Below are positions 54,696 to 63,743 of a stretch of DNA of 64,000 bases, in pieces (position 1 is the first letter of the stretch; each line of letters opens with the position of its first letter). The notes under the pieces are model-generated. The model had not been told where the DNA came from. It worked only from the letters and a program-made list of their open reading frames with translations, and did no database searches. Source of the stretch: Saprospiraceae bacterium (GTDB taxonomy: Bacteria > Bacteroidota > Bacteroidia > Chitinophagales > Saprospiraceae); NCBI GenBank assembly GCA_026982695.1, contig JALSGS010000030.1:1-64000 (forward strand), written 5' to 3'. A program made the position numbers and the translations under genes.

Positions 54696-56324
54696 ATGCC
54701 TTTACTGGAGATAAATGGATTGACCATCTCTTGGCAAGCTGGTGCCCAGCGGCAGGAGGTAGTCCACCAGTTGCACTTGCGCATTGATCAGGGACAGACA
54801 GTGGCCTTGGTAGGTGAGTCGGGATCGGGCAAGACGACTACGGCGCAAGCCATTGTCGGTTTGTTGCCCGAAGAGGCACATTGCGACAGTGGTACGATTC
54901 TTTGGCATATGCAGGGGCAAAAGCTCGAGTTGAGTACATTATCCGCTGATGAATGGACACAAGTGCGGGGGCGGCATATAGGTTTTGTGTTTCAGGAACC
55001 GATGAGTGCCCTCAATCCCGTGCTGCGTTGTGGCGATCAGCTACAAGAAACCATTCACCATCATTTGGGGCTTGATAAGGAACGAGCTATGCAGCGCGCC
55101 TTGGAATGGTTGCAGCGCGTGCAGTTGGCTGATGCCGAGCGTATTTATCGCGCCTGGCCTCATCAGCTTTCTGGAGGGCAGCGTCAGCGCGTCATGTTGG
55201 CTATTGCGCTGTGTGCCGAGCCTGAGCTGCTCATTGCAGATGAGCCCACTACTGCACTTGACTTGTTGCGCCAACGCGAGTTGTTGGCTCTGTTCAAGGA
55301 GCTGAAAGCCTCTTTGGGCTTTAGTTTGCTATTTATTTCTCACGACTTGAAAGTAGTGCGGCAATTGGCCGACTATATCTACGTGATGCAGCAGGGCCAA
55401 GTCGTAGAAAAAGGGCCAGTGAGTCGGTTGTGGGCTCATCCGCAACACTCGTACACGAGGGCTTTGCTCGAGGCCATACCTCATGTGTCGATGAAGCCTT
55501 GGGTGCGGACTGAGCCAGACAAGGCACAGCCTGTATTGCGTGTGCAACGTTTGCAAGTGGCATTTGCCGAAAGGCGAGGTTGGTGGTGGCGCCGCACGCG
55601 ACCTTTTGTGGCAGTGCACGATGCTTCCTTTGAGTTATATGCACACGAAACACTTGGCATAGTAGGGCCTTCGGGTTGCGGCAAGACGAGCTTGGTGCGA
55701 GGTTTGTTGCGCTTGGTGCCTGCGCGCGGTGAGGTGCGCTTAGGACGTACCAACTGGATGGGCCTACAGGGAGAGGCGCTGCGTCGGGTACGTAGGCATG
55801 TACAACTCATCTTTCAGGATCCGGGGGCGGCTCTGAACCCGCGTTTGCCTATTGGTGAGGCCATTCTAGAGCCCATGCGGGTACATGGCCTTTTTGCCGA
55901 TGAGGAGGAGCGCTTTGCCCAGATGCAGCAGCTACTCGAAGAGGTAGGGTTGCCTGCTCATTGGCACGAGCGCCTGCCTCGTCAGTTGTCGGGAGGCGAG
56001 CGTCAGCGCGTATGTATTGCGCGAGCATTGGCATGTCAGCCACGCGTACTCATTTGTGACGAGTGTGTAGCGCAGCTCGATCTGACAATCCAAAAGCAGA
56101 TCTTGGAATTGCTTATTAGCTTGCAGCAAAGGCACAAGTTGGCCATGCTTTTTATTGCACACGACTTGTCAGTGGTGCGCCTGGTGTCGCATCGTTTGCT
56201 GGTAATGGACAGTGGGCGTATTGTAGAGCGGGGCCCTACGGAAACCGTTTTTTCGACACCGCAATCAGCTATGGCGCGAGCTTTGGTAGCTGCGGCTGCA
56301 GAGGGGTTAGGTGAGAAAGGATGA
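54696..56324 (+). CDS. Duplicated ABC ATPase, peptide/nickel type (GsiA/DppDF-like fusion)
   Basis: 542 residues from the ATG at 54696 (MPLLEINGLTISW). Two ABC domains in one chain. First: Walker A GESGSGKTT, signature LSGGQRQR, Walker B LLIADEPTTALD. Second: Walker A GPSGCGKTS, signature LSGGERQR, Walker B VLICDECVAQLD, with an unusual Cys-Val-Ala-Gln in place of Pro-Thr-Ser-Ala after Asp-Glu. Homologues power oligopeptide or glutathione importers, but no permease or binding protein is nearby, so its partners are encoded elsewhere. Follows rnd by 79 bp. Confidence 0.9.
   Translation: MPLLEINGLTISWQAGAQRQEVVHQLHLRIDQGQTVALVGESGSGKTTTAQAIVGLLPEEAHCDSGTILWHMQGQKLELSTLSADEWTQVRGRHIGFVFQEPMSALNPVLRCGDQLQETIHHHLGLDKERAMQRALEWLQRVQLADAERIYRAWPHQLSGGQRQRVMLAIALCAEPELLIADEPTTALDLLRQRELLALFKELKASLGFSLLFISHDLKVVRQLADYIYVMQQGQVVEKGPVSRLWAHPQHSYTRALLEAIPHVSMKPWVRTEPDKAQPVLRVQRLQVAFAERRGWWWRRTRPFVAVHDASFELYAHETLGIVGPSGCGKTSLVRGLLRLVPARGEVRLGRTNWMGLQGEALRRVRRHVQLIFQDPGAALNPRLPIGEAILEPMRVHGLFADEEERFAQMQQLLEEVGLPAHWHERLPRQLSGGERQRVCIARALACQPRVLICDECVAQLDLTIQKQILELLISLQQRHKLAMLFIAHDLSVVRLVSHRLLVMDSGRIVERGPTETVFSTPQSAMARALVAAAAEGLGEKG
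55563..55575 (+). repeat. Iterated motif TTTGCCGAAAGGC, copy 8
   Basis: Perfect copy preceded by A in the ABC ATPase gene between its two domains, encoding Phe-Ala-Glu-Arg. Confidence 0.85.
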
Positions 56325-56336
56325 GTTAGTGTTGGC

Positions 56337-56810
56337 TCAGTCGTTGTGATAGGGCTGACCACGCATGATAGTGAAGGCGCGGTATAACTGTTCGACAAAG
56401 AACAAGCGCACCATTTGGTGTGAAAAGGTCATGGGTGAGAGTGATACAAGGGCGTTGGCACGCAGCTTGAGTACGGGTGCTGCACCCCAAGCTCCAGCAA
56501 CGACGAAGATGATGCGTTTGGCAGAGTACTGTAGCCACTGTTCCAACTGGCGGGCAAATTTGCGAGAAGTATAGCCCTGTCCATTTTCGTCGAGTAAGAC
56601 GAAAAAATCGCCTGGCTGGAGGCGTGACAATACCAATTCTGCTTCCTTTTCCATGAGTTGTTCAGAGCTTAAGCGGTGACCACCTTTTACTTCAGGCAGG
56701 GTGACTATTTCAAAGGGATTGTAGCGCTTGAGGCGTTGTTCGTATTCAGCAATACCTTGCAGTAGCCACTTATCAGCACTTTTGCCGATCTGCCATAATT
56801 CGATCTTCAT
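56337..56810 (-). CDS. rlmH: 23S rRNA (pseudouridine1915-N3)-methyltransferase RlmH
   Basis: 157 residues from the ATG at 56810 (MKIELWQIGKSAD), the usual family size. The SPOUT knot shows FFVLLDENGQGYTSRKFA, IIFVVAGAWGAAP and the C-terminal LSPMTFSHQMVRLFFVEQLYRAFTI..PYHND signature. It methylates helix 69 of 23S rRNA. Its start overlaps the hemJ 3' end by 38 bp, suggesting translational coupling. Confidence 0.95.
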   Translation of the reverse strand: MKIELWQIGKSADKWLLQGIAEYEQRLKRYNPFEIVTLPEVKGGHRLSSEQLMEKEAELVLSRLQPGDFFVLLDENGQGYTSRKFARQLEQWLQYSAKRIIFVVAGAWGAAPVLKLRANALVSLSPMTFSHQMVRLFFVEQLYRAFTIMRGQPYHND

Positions 56811-57369
56811 GATTGGTTTTTCTTTGTTTTGTTCGGCTAGCCTGCTTTCGAGCAAAATACCAGACTACAGCGGCCAATCCCCCCCATGCAAAAATAAACC
56901 AACCCAAGTGTAGTTGATGGCGGAATACGGCTAAGGATACAATGGCAATTAGGAGAAAGGTGGGTACTTCGTTGTATAGCCTGAGGCCAAGGCTACTCAT
57001 AGGGCGCTGTGCTTGTTGTAGAGCACGTGCCAGCCATCCGCACGAGAAGTGATAGGCTGTTAAGAGCACCAGTAGTACAAGCTTGATGTGAAGCCACTGA
57101 TTTTGTGCCAACCAAGACAGGCCATGCCACCCGATCATACTCAGGCCGGCCAGCCAGGTAAGCCCCATGGCCGGCGTAGTGATGATGCGGTAAAGGCGCT
57201 GGGCCATCAAGCTGAGTTGCTGTAGGAGAATGGAGCGTTCGGGTTCAGGGCGAGCAAGTGCTTCCACTTGATAGATAAACAGACGCACCAAGTAGAACAA
57301 GCCGGCAAACCAGGATACAAACCCAATAATGTGAAGCGTTTTGAAAAGCAGTAGCCAGCTCATGCTCAT
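56773..57369 (-). CDS. hemJ: Protoporphyrinogen oxidase HemJ
   Basis: 198 residues, four or five membrane helices. The family elements LFKTLHIIGFVSWFAGLFYLVRLFIYQVEA (with the conserved His and the RLF-Y region), LYRIITTPAM and HIKLVLLVLLTAYHFSCGWL are present. HemJ oxidises protoporphyrinogen IX in haem synthesis. Residues after 165 form a basic tail. Operon with MCE gene upstream (35 bp) and rlmH downstream (overlap). Confidence 0.9.
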   Translation of the reverse strand: MSMSWLLLFKTLHIIGFVSWFAGLFYLVRLFIYQVEALARPEPERSILLQQLSLMAQRLYRIITTPAMGLTWLAGLSMIGWHGLSWLAQNQWLHIKLVLLVLLTAYHFSCGWLARALQQAQRPMSSLGLRLYNEVPTFLLIAIVSLAVFRHQLHLGWFIFAWGGLAAVVWYFARKQASRTKQRKTNHEDRIMADRQKC

Positions 57370-57404
57370 TTGCAGGATTTGGAAGCTGTTTTTTGCAAGT
57401 GCAC

Positions 57405-58412
57405 TTAGTGCTGTTTATCTGGGCCTACATAGGGCACTTCTTTCTTCGAAAAGATGCGCGTATAGCGCTTGGGGTGTAGGCGCAAATCTTCGAGTAGGAG
57501 GGCTGCTTGATGGGTAGTTCGTTGCAATTCTTCGTACAGTGCAGGGTCAGCAGCCAGCTTGCCCAAAGTTCCTTGTCCGCTGTTGATGTTTTCCAGCAGT
57601 GTGTGGAGTTGTGTGAGTGTTTGTTGGGTAGTGTGTAACGTGTTTTGCAAGCTGACTAATGCACCGTTGGCTTGACCTATGGTTTGGCCTAGATCGGCTT
57701 GTTTGAGCTGTTCACTTAGGGCAGCAAGATTGGCTAAACTCTGTTGGATGTCTTGTTGGCTGGCTTTCAGCGTATTGGTCATTTGGTGAGCATTGTCGAG
57801 TGTGCCAGCAATGGCAGGGGCGGTGCGTGCCATCAGGCCGTCGAGGCGGCCGGTGAGCGAGCGAATGTGTGCTGCAGTTTGTGTTAGATCAGCCATGGGG
57901 CCTGTGTCGCCTCCCATTTGGCTGGAGAGGCTGTCGATCAATGCAGTAATTCCTGACTGCAATAGCTCTAGGTACTGTGCTACTTCGTCTTGTGGTAGCA
58001 TGGAAGCCAGCAGACCTTTGCTTTCAGCACGAATGAAGTCGCCACTTTTGAGGCAGTCTTCATCTGAGCAGTGCCCTTCGAATTGCAGTACGATCGCTTT
58101 CCCGCCCATAGGATTGGAAGTGATTAGTTCGGCTACGGCATCTTTGGGCAGCTTGACGTGTTTGTCGATGTCGAGCACTACGACAATTTTGTCCAATTCG
58201 TCGGGTTTTTGATACAGCTTGGTTACTAAGCCTACTTGATATCCGTGTAGCCAAACGGGTGCCGAGGGCTGTAGCCCATTGACATCGTCATATACGGCAT
58301 ACAGAATCAGGGAGCGCGACAGGATGTTTTTGCCATTGAGATATTTGAAGCCCCAAATGGCCAAGAACAGGGAGATGATAGCTAAAATGCCGATTTTAGT
58401 TTCTCTTCGCAT
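57405..58412 (-). CDS. MCE/MlaD-family lipid-transport protein
   Basis: 335 residues with one N-terminal membrane helix (IGILAIISLFLAIWGFKYL). The MCE domain (about 35-115: YAVYDDVNGLQPSAPVWLHGYQVGLVTKLYQ) is the lipid-binding ring module of Mla-type transporters. Residues 150-300 are helical, Gln-rich heptad-like sequences that could form a tunnel or needle. It likely works with an ABC permease/ATPase encoded elsewhere. Confidence 0.88.
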   Translation of the reverse strand: MRRETKIGILAIISLFLAIWGFKYLNGKNILSRSLILYAVYDDVNGLQPSAPVWLHGYQVGLVTKLYQKPDELDKIVVVLDIDKHVKLPKDAVAELITSNPMGGKAIVLQFEGHCSDEDCLKSGDFIRAESKGLLASMLPQDEVAQYLELLQSGITALIDSLSSQMGGDTGPMADLTQTAAHIRSLTGRLDGLMARTAPAIAGTLDNAHQMTNTLKASQQDIQQSLANLAALSEQLKQADLGQTIGQANGALVSLQNTLHTTQQTLTQLHTLLENINSGQGTLGKLAADPALYEELQRTTHQAALLLEDLRLHPKRYTRIFSKKEVPYVGPDKQH

Positions 58413-58536
58413 TGGCTGTCAATTTCTTATTTGGTTTTCGGTTTGCAGTTGAGCACAAAAGTAAGGCTAAATTTGTTTCGAGGGTGTGTGATGCTCTATG
58501 CTAAATTTTTCTTTGGTGTGTATAGTCGGTGGTTTA

Positions 58537-58566
58537 TTGGTCAGCTACTCAGCTGAAATACCTTTT
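58537..58566 (+). promoter_or_regulatory. Candidate panB promoter with spacer palindrome
   Basis: TTG (58537-58539), 19-nt spacer, TACCTTTT (58559-58566, one base off consensus). The spacer contains the inverted repeat TCAGCT-ACTC-AGCTGA (58541-58556), a possible repressor site. Confidence 0.4.
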
Positions 58567-58653
58567 CTTTGCAGCCAGTGTTTGCCCAAGGGGACTGATG
58601 GTTTTTTGCCGAAAGAGTGAGTGTTATTCTATAGGCAAACAAAGGAAAAAATT

Positions 58654-59469
58654 ATGTCGATACACAAAGAAGTAAAACGCATTACTACCCATGTGTTGCA
58701 GGCGATGAAGGCGCGTGGCGAGAAGATTACGATGCTGACGGCTTATGATTACTCCATGGCGCGCATTTTGGACGAGGCAGGGGTAGATGTACTATTGGTA
58801 GGCGATTCAGCTTCCAATGTCATGGCGGGTCACGAGACGACTTTGCCCATCACCCTTGACCAGATGATCTATCATGCAGCGGCGGTAGTGCGTGCGGTAA
58901 AGCGCGCGTTAGTCGTAGTGGATTTGCCCTTTGGCTCCTATCAGGGCAATTCGCGCAAGGCGCTCGAGTCGGCCATTCGCATTATGAAAGAGTCTGGGGC
59001 ACATGCAGTAAAGTTGGAGGGTGGCTCAGAAGTGGCCGAGTCGGTAGCACGCATTCTGTCTGCTGGGGTGCCTGTCATGGGGCACTTGGGACTGACGCCA
59101 CAGTCGATCTATAAATTTGGTACCTACAAGGTACGTGCGCGCGAGGAAGAAGAGGCGCGCAAGCTGAAGGAAGATGCCCAATTGCTCGAAGAGCTGGGGT
59201 GTTTTTCTTTGGTACTCGAAAAAATTCCCGCTACGTTAGGCAAGGAGGTGTCCGAGCAATTGTGCATACCTACTATTGGCATCGGTGCTGGCCGTTTTAC
59301 TGATGGTCAGGTGTTGGTTACACACGATTTGTTGGGCATTACCAAAGACTTTCAACCTCGCTTTTTGCGGCGCTATTTGGACTTGTTCGAGGTCATCAAA
59401 GGTGCTACGCAGCAATATATTCAGGATGTGCGCTCGGGAGATTTTCCTAATGAGTCTGAACAGTATTGA
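58654..59469 (+). CDS. panB: 3-methyl-2-oxobutanoate hydroxymethyltransferase
   Basis: 271 residues from the ATG at 58654. It makes ketopantoate from 2-oxoisovalerate and methylene-THF in pantothenate synthesis. Signature segments [72 protein letters not shown] and TIGIGAG match PanB, including the metal-binding Asp residues. A partial copy of the iterated motif (58605-58615) lies in its 5' leader. Confidence 0.95.
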   Translation: MSIHKEVKRITTHVLQAMKARGEKITMLTAYDYSMARILDEAGVDVLLVGDSASNVMAGHETTLPITLDQMIYHAAAVVRAVKRALVVVDLPFGSYQGNSRKALESAIRIMKESGAHAVKLEGGSEVAESVARILSAGVPVMGHLGLTPQSIYKFGTYKVRAREEEEARKLKEDAQLLEELGCFSLVLEKIPATLGKEVSEQLCIPTIGIGAGRFTDGQVLVTHDLLGITKDFQPRFLRRYLDLFEVIKGATQQYIQDVRSGDFPNESEQY

Positions 59470-59574
59470 TGAGCTGGCTGTCAGAATGCTAAAAGCCAAA
59501 GAAGTAGTGTGATGATTGGCTTGCGATTCAGCTGTATAGAGTAAGTTTTTTGGATGCATAATTGCATTAGGACC

Positions 59575-60630
59575 ATGACGCGTAAAAAGAAGCACTTTTA
59601 CAGTCGGATGATATGGGGGGCACTGTTGTTGGTGGGGGTGTCTATAGGTATGGCTTATTTGCTCGAGTATGCTCATTATTTCAGGAAGAACGTACCTGAA
59701 AACTTGTCGCAGCGCTATGTGTATATTCCTACAGGTGCTTCGTTTGAACAGGTGGTGCAGTTGTTGTATGAGGGAGGCTTTTTACTAGACACAACATCCT
59801 TTGTGCGTACGGCTCGAAAGATGCGTTATGCTCGTGCGCAAATGCGCTCGGGCCGCTTTGAGATTCAGCCTGGATGGCGCAATTATCAGTTGGTGCGCCA
59901 TTTGCGTGGTGGCGCACAGGCACCTGTGCGCGTTGTGTTGACTGATGAACGCTTGCTGGAGGATGTAGCGGCAAAGGTGGCAAGTTTTATAGAGCCCGAT
60001 TCGGCAGCTCTGATGGCAGCTTTTACTCACGACAGCTTGTTGGCTTCGCTTGGTGTGACGCAGGCAACGCTCATGACACTGTTTATCCCCAATACTTATG
60101 AGTTTTTCTGGAATACTAGCCCGGAGGGCTTTCTCCGACGTATGAAAAGAGAGCATGATCGCTTTTGGCAGCAACACGACCGTTTGGCAAAAGCCAAAAA
60201 AATTGGGCTGAGTCCTGCTGAAGTCTATACCTTGGCATCTATTGTAGAAAAAGAGACATTGCGGAAGGATGAGCGGCCTCGTATTGCAGGCGTATATCTG
60301 AATCGCTTGCGCCAGGGGATGTTATTGCAGGCCGACCCTACTGTGGTCTTTGCTACACGTGATTTTAATACGCCACGCGTATTGGAGCGACACCTCAAGT
60401 TTGATTCTCCCTACAATACTTATTTGTACAAGGGATTACCGCCTGGACCTATTGCAATGGCGAGTATTTCTTCGATCGATGCGGTGTTGAATGCCGAAGT
60501 GCATGATTACATTTTCTTTTGTGCGCGTGGTGATGGGTCGGGCTATCACGAGTTTGCTAAGACATTAGCCGGGCACAATCGCAATGTACGCAAGTATCGG
60601 GAGAACTTGCGCAGGCGACGGCTTCGTTAG
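59575..60630 (+). CDS. mltG: Endolytic transglycosylase MltG
   Basis: 351 residues from the ATG at 59575 ([15 protein letters not shown]), with a single membrane helix. The YceG domain contains [62 protein letters not shown] (catalytic Glu within VEKET) and [18 protein letters not shown]. It cuts nascent glycan strands and sets chain length in the periplasm. Its stop lies 7 bp from the convergent curlin-like gene. Confidence 0.93.
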   Translation: MTRKKKHFYSRMIWGALLLVGVSIGMAYLLEYAHYFRKNVPENLSQRYVYIPTGASFEQVVQLLYEGGFLLDTTSFVRTARKMRYARAQMRSGRFEIQPGWRNYQLVRHLRGGAQAPVRVVLTDERLLEDVAAKVASFIEPDSAALMAAFTHDSLLASLGVTQATLMTLFIPNTYEFFWNTSPEGFLRRMKREHDRFWQQHDRLAKAKKIGLSPAEVYTLASIVEKETLRKDERPRIAGVYLNRLRQGMLLQADPTVVFATRDFNTPRVLERHLKFDSPYNTYLYKGLPPGPIAMASISSIDAVLNAEVHDYIFFCARGDGSGYHEFAKTLAGHNRNVRKYRENLRRRRLR

Positions 60631-60637
60631 GCATTTT

Positions 60638-61237
60638 TCAATGCACGATCTTAACTGCGGGTGCTTTGCCCGATTGCTGCACTTTAATGGGCTTGTCGGT
60701 GGGGTTGGGTTTGTTGCGCAAGATCACTTCCGCGCGATTGCCTTTGCCGCGTTGGTGTACAATGACGGGAGGCTGCCCTGCCTGTTGCGATACGATTCGC
60801 GCTTGGTTGTCCACACCGCGTTGAGTAGCCACTACTTGATTGAGTGCGCCATCTTGCATGAGTAAAATAGCGTTCTCTTGGCCTGCTTGTTGGGTAGTGG
60901 CAATATTGGCTGTGCCTCGTTGAGCGCCTACCACTACTTGCTTTTCGCCTCCTTGAGTGGCGGAAAGGTGGTTACCTGGTGCACCTTCGGGTGATAATTG
61001 TTGCACGCGTACGGCATTGTTCTTACCCTGTTGGTTGAGTTCGATGGTGTTTTGTGTTTCTTGTGCCCCGTCGATCTTCATACGTGCTTGTTCTTGCAAA
61101 ATGATATCGGGTGTTTTACTGCCTTTTTGTGCTTGTACCATTACACTGCAAAAGATAAACAGAGCGGCTATTAGCCATTGCCAAAGGGGAGCCCTGGTCT
61201 CTTGCTTCAATCGGTGTACTACGATCATTGTTGCCAT
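60638..61237 (-). CDS. Minor curlin-like (CsgB-like) protein
   Basis: 199 residues from the ATG at 61237 (Met4 also possible). Signal peptide LWQWLIAALFIFCSVMVQAQ, then several degenerate curlin repeats such as NTIELNQQGKNNAVRVQQ, NIATTQQAGQENAILLMQDG and NQVVATQRGVDNQARIVSQQ. The pattern N-x5-Q-x-G-x-x-N-x-A matches curli subunits, but the repeats are less regular than in the next gene and Lys-rich at the C-terminus, as in nucleators. Role as amyloid nucleator is inferred from that pairing. Confidence 0.75.
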   Translation of the reverse strand: MATMIVVHRLKQETRAPLWQWLIAALFIFCSVMVQAQKGSKTPDIILQEQARMKIDGAQETQNTIELNQQGKNNAVRVQQLSPEGAPGNHLSATQGGEKQVVVGAQRGTANIATTQQAGQENAILLMQDGALNQVVATQRGVDNQARIVSQQAGQPPVIVHQRGKGNRAEVILRNKPNPTDKPIKVQQSGKAPAVKIVH

Positions 61238-61360
61238 GATGCCTCTGATTTTGAGGAGCGAAACTGATAAATAGGGCGGGGAGAGCTGAATCAAGGGGGT
61301 AGGGTAGATGTGTTTTTTACAGCAAAAATCGGGCCTTATTGGCATGTCATTCTTGATATA

Positions 61361-61393
61361 GGACAGGCCGAACCTTTTCAGGTTCGACCTGCC
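61361..61393 (-). terminator. Hairpin between the two curlin-like genes
   Basis: On the minus strand GGCAGGTCGAACC pairs with GGTTCGGCCTGTC around TGAAAA (about 13 pairs, two wobbles). No T run follows, so it may protect the major subunit mRNA or reduce expression of the downstream gene rather than end transcription fully. Confidence 0.5.
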
Positions 61394-61447
61394 GCGTGTT
61401 CATAGTGTAGTAATTTGGTGCGTGTGTGTGCATATCTCGTAGTGGGG

Positions 61448-62554
61448 TTACATGCCTTTTTGAGTCACCTTTGCGGTGTTTTTGTTGCCACTTTGCAAGA
61501 TGTGGCTCTGGTTGTTGAAACCGGTTTGGTAGGTTTGCGCCTTGTTCAAATCGCCCGTCTGTTTGATGACACTGGTGACTGTTTTGGCCTCTTCTTGTGC
61601 AATAGTGGCCGTGTTCTTGTCGCCGGGTTGGACGATGGTGGCGTGCGCTTTTGTACTTTTTAATTGCTTAATACTTGCGCTGTTGTTGTCTCCTTCTTGA
61701 TAGATGCCGGCGGTGCTATAAGTGGTTTGGCTCTGCTGCGCAGTAGCTGTGTTCTTATCACCGCTTTGTGCAATGTGCGTTTGCGTATGACTGCTTTGTG
61801 TTTGGCTGATCGTTGCTTTGTTCCAATCACCCGACTGGGCCACATTGATTACCGTCTGCTTTGTGCGACTCTGACTGATGCCCGTCGTGTTGTTGTCGCC
61901 TGACTGTGTGATGTTGATCTTGTTTTCTTCAGCTTCGACTTGTTGCGACACGGTGCTGAGGTTGCGGTTGCCTGTCTGGTCAATGTTGATGGTGTTTTTG
62001 CGAATGGTGCCTGACTGGCTGACTTTGGCCGTGTTGATGTCGCCCAATTGGCTGACGTTGATGAGGTTGTGTGTGACGCGGCCCGATTGATTCGCGGTGC
62101 TGAGGTTGCGGTCGCCTTTTTGTTCGATATTAGTTTGGTTGAAGCGTACATTGCTACCTTCTTCGTTGAGCTTGGCGGTATTTAGATCGCCCGACTGCAA
62201 GATGTGTGCTTTGTTGTTGCCGGCCTGATTCTGTAGGGCTGTCGCCGTATTCGAGTCACCTGTCTGAGTAATGGCTATCTGGTTTTTGGCCGCACCATTG
62301 AGTTGGCTAATAGCTGCTTTGTTGCGGTCGCCTGACTGATTGACGTTGGCTAGGTTGTCCTTAGCCATTGTTTGGCTCACAGTAGCCGCGTTCTTGTCGC
62401 CGCTTTGTAATTGGTTGGTCGTGTTGTTCTTGCCGCTTTGCGTGACTACTGAGCTGTTTTCGCTGCCAGATTGGATTGTGTTGTTTTTGTTTTGCCCCAT
62501 GGCAAAGGTCGAGAATAGCAGTATGATAGCGCTAAAAAAGAATACTTTTTTCAT
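61448..62554 (-). CDS. Major curlin-like amyloid repeat protein
   Basis: 368 residues with a signal peptide (MKKVFFFSAIILLFSTFAMGQ). The whole mature part consists of about fourteen curlin-type repeats of 22-25 residues: (I/V)xQSGDxNxAxxxQ, with regular Gln, Gly and Asn that stack in the curli amyloid. E. coli CsgA has five repeats, so this is a long version. No csgG, csgE or csgF is in the window. It likely polymerises on the cell surface in biofilm, after export through a CsgG pore encoded elsewhere. Family is clear, the assembly route is inferred. Confidence 0.88.
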   Translation of the reverse strand: MKKVFFFSAIILLFSTFAMGQNKNNTIQSGSENSSVVTQSGKNNTTNQLQSGDKNAATVSQTMAKDNLANVNQSGDRNKAAISQLNGAAKNQIAITQTGDSNTATALQNQAGNNKAHILQSGDLNTAKLNEEGSNVRFNQTNIEQKGDRNLSTANQSGRVTHNLINVSQLGDINTAKVSQSGTIRKNTINIDQTGNRNLSTVSQQVEAEENKINITQSGDNNTTGISQSRTKQTVINVAQSGDWNKATISQTQSSHTQTHIAQSGDKNTATAQQSQTTYSTAGIYQEGDNNSASIKQLKSTKAHATIVQPGDKNTATIAQEEAKTVTSVIKQTGDLNKAQTYQTGFNNQSHILQSGNKNTAKVTQKGM

Positions 62555-62731
62555 GGTTGTGATGTTTTTTTGGTGTGTTATTACCCTGATTGCAATGCAA
62601 AGATGGGGGCATACAGTCCCCTTGCACCAGCGTGCAAAGGCGTAAAATGCAGCTGTGCAAAAACACGTAGCTATTACGCCATTTTGCGTAGGGGAATGCA
62701 GGGAAAAGTCATGTTACACAGGAGGTTGGAC

Positions 62732-63685
62732 TCACTCTTCTTCTTGGGCCAAAAGCGCTCGATTGACGACAATGGCAGCGTTGAGCTCAAAGCCTACCAA
62801 TAGAAAAAGTACGTTAAACTTGATCCATAGCATGAGTACAATGATAGCACCAATCGAACCGTACAACTTGTTGTAGGTGTCGAAGGCATCGACGTAGGCT
62901 GAAAAGATGAGCGAACTGGCTACAATGAGACAAGTGGCTACTAAGGTGCCCGGCATGAGCCATTCAAAGGGGCGTTGTACAGGTACACCATAGCGAAAAA
63001 TCAGTGCGATGCCACTGTATATGAGTACGATTGTGGTAAGCCATCGGAAAGCATTGAGCAATTGTTCGGATGCTGTGCTAAGGTGCAGCCAGCCTGTCAG
63101 CAAGCTCAGCAGGTGACTGCCCAATACGATAAATAGCACAGAGAGGAGCAACAATAGGCCCATCTGGATAGTCAGCGCAATGGCGATGAGCTGCTTTTTC
63201 CAACCAACCCGTTTCTTAAAAGTCGTCTTGAGGTAAGATTTCTCAAAGCCTTCCATGAGTGCCAGCATGCCATTGGAAGCAAAGTAGAGCGTCAACAGCA
63301 AGCCTAAAGAGAAAGCACTGCCACTGGGCCGCGTGATAGCGTGTATGAACGATTTGAGCTCTATGCCCGCTGTGGTAGGCATGATCTGATCGATGTAGCT
63401 ATCTACTGCCTGAATGAGTGTGTCGTAAAATGGCAGCCATAAGGCCACGTGGAATAGAAAAATAATGGCAGGAAAAAGGGCCAGAAAAAAGCTAAATGCG
63501 ATGGCATTAGCGCGCATGTTAAGGCTTTGGCGCTGCAGCTCGCCTGCCACAAACCAACCTACGTTGTATAGGGACACACCGCCCGAGCCGGGAAAGGTCG
63601 TTCGATTGGCCCAAGCTACAAGGCCTTTCAGCCACGCAGAGCGTTCGATACGCTTTCGCCATTCTTTAACTCTCAACCATTGCAT
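62732..63685 (-). CDS. YihY/BrkB-family membrane protein
   Basis: 317 residues, about six membrane helices. Family segments include MRANAIAFSFFLALFPAIIFLF, YFASNGMLALMEGFEKSY and the C-terminal YNKLYGSIGAIIVLMLWIKFNVLFLLVGFELNA. The family was once called RNase BN by mistake; the true function is unknown, possibly transport. Ends in an acidic LLAQEEE tail. Confidence 0.88.
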   Translation of the reverse strand: MQWLRVKEWRKRIERSAWLKGLVAWANRTTFPGSGGVSLYNVGWFVAGELQRQSLNMRANAIAFSFFLALFPAIIFLFHVALWLPFYDTLIQAVDSYIDQIMPTTAGIELKSFIHAITRPSGSAFSLGLLLTLYFASNGMLALMEGFEKSYLKTTFKKRVGWKKQLIAIALTIQMGLLLLLSVLFIVLGSHLLSLLTGWLHLSTASEQLLNAFRWLTTIVLIYSGIALIFRYGVPVQRPFEWLMPGTLVATCLIVASSLIFSAYVDAFDTYNKLYGSIGAIIVLMLWIKFNVLFLLVGFELNAAIVVNRALLAQEEE

Positions 63686-63743
63686 CTACTAACTTTTTCA
63701 CTGCTTGCGCAATTGCATGCTTGATCACGTAGGCAAGGGGCAT

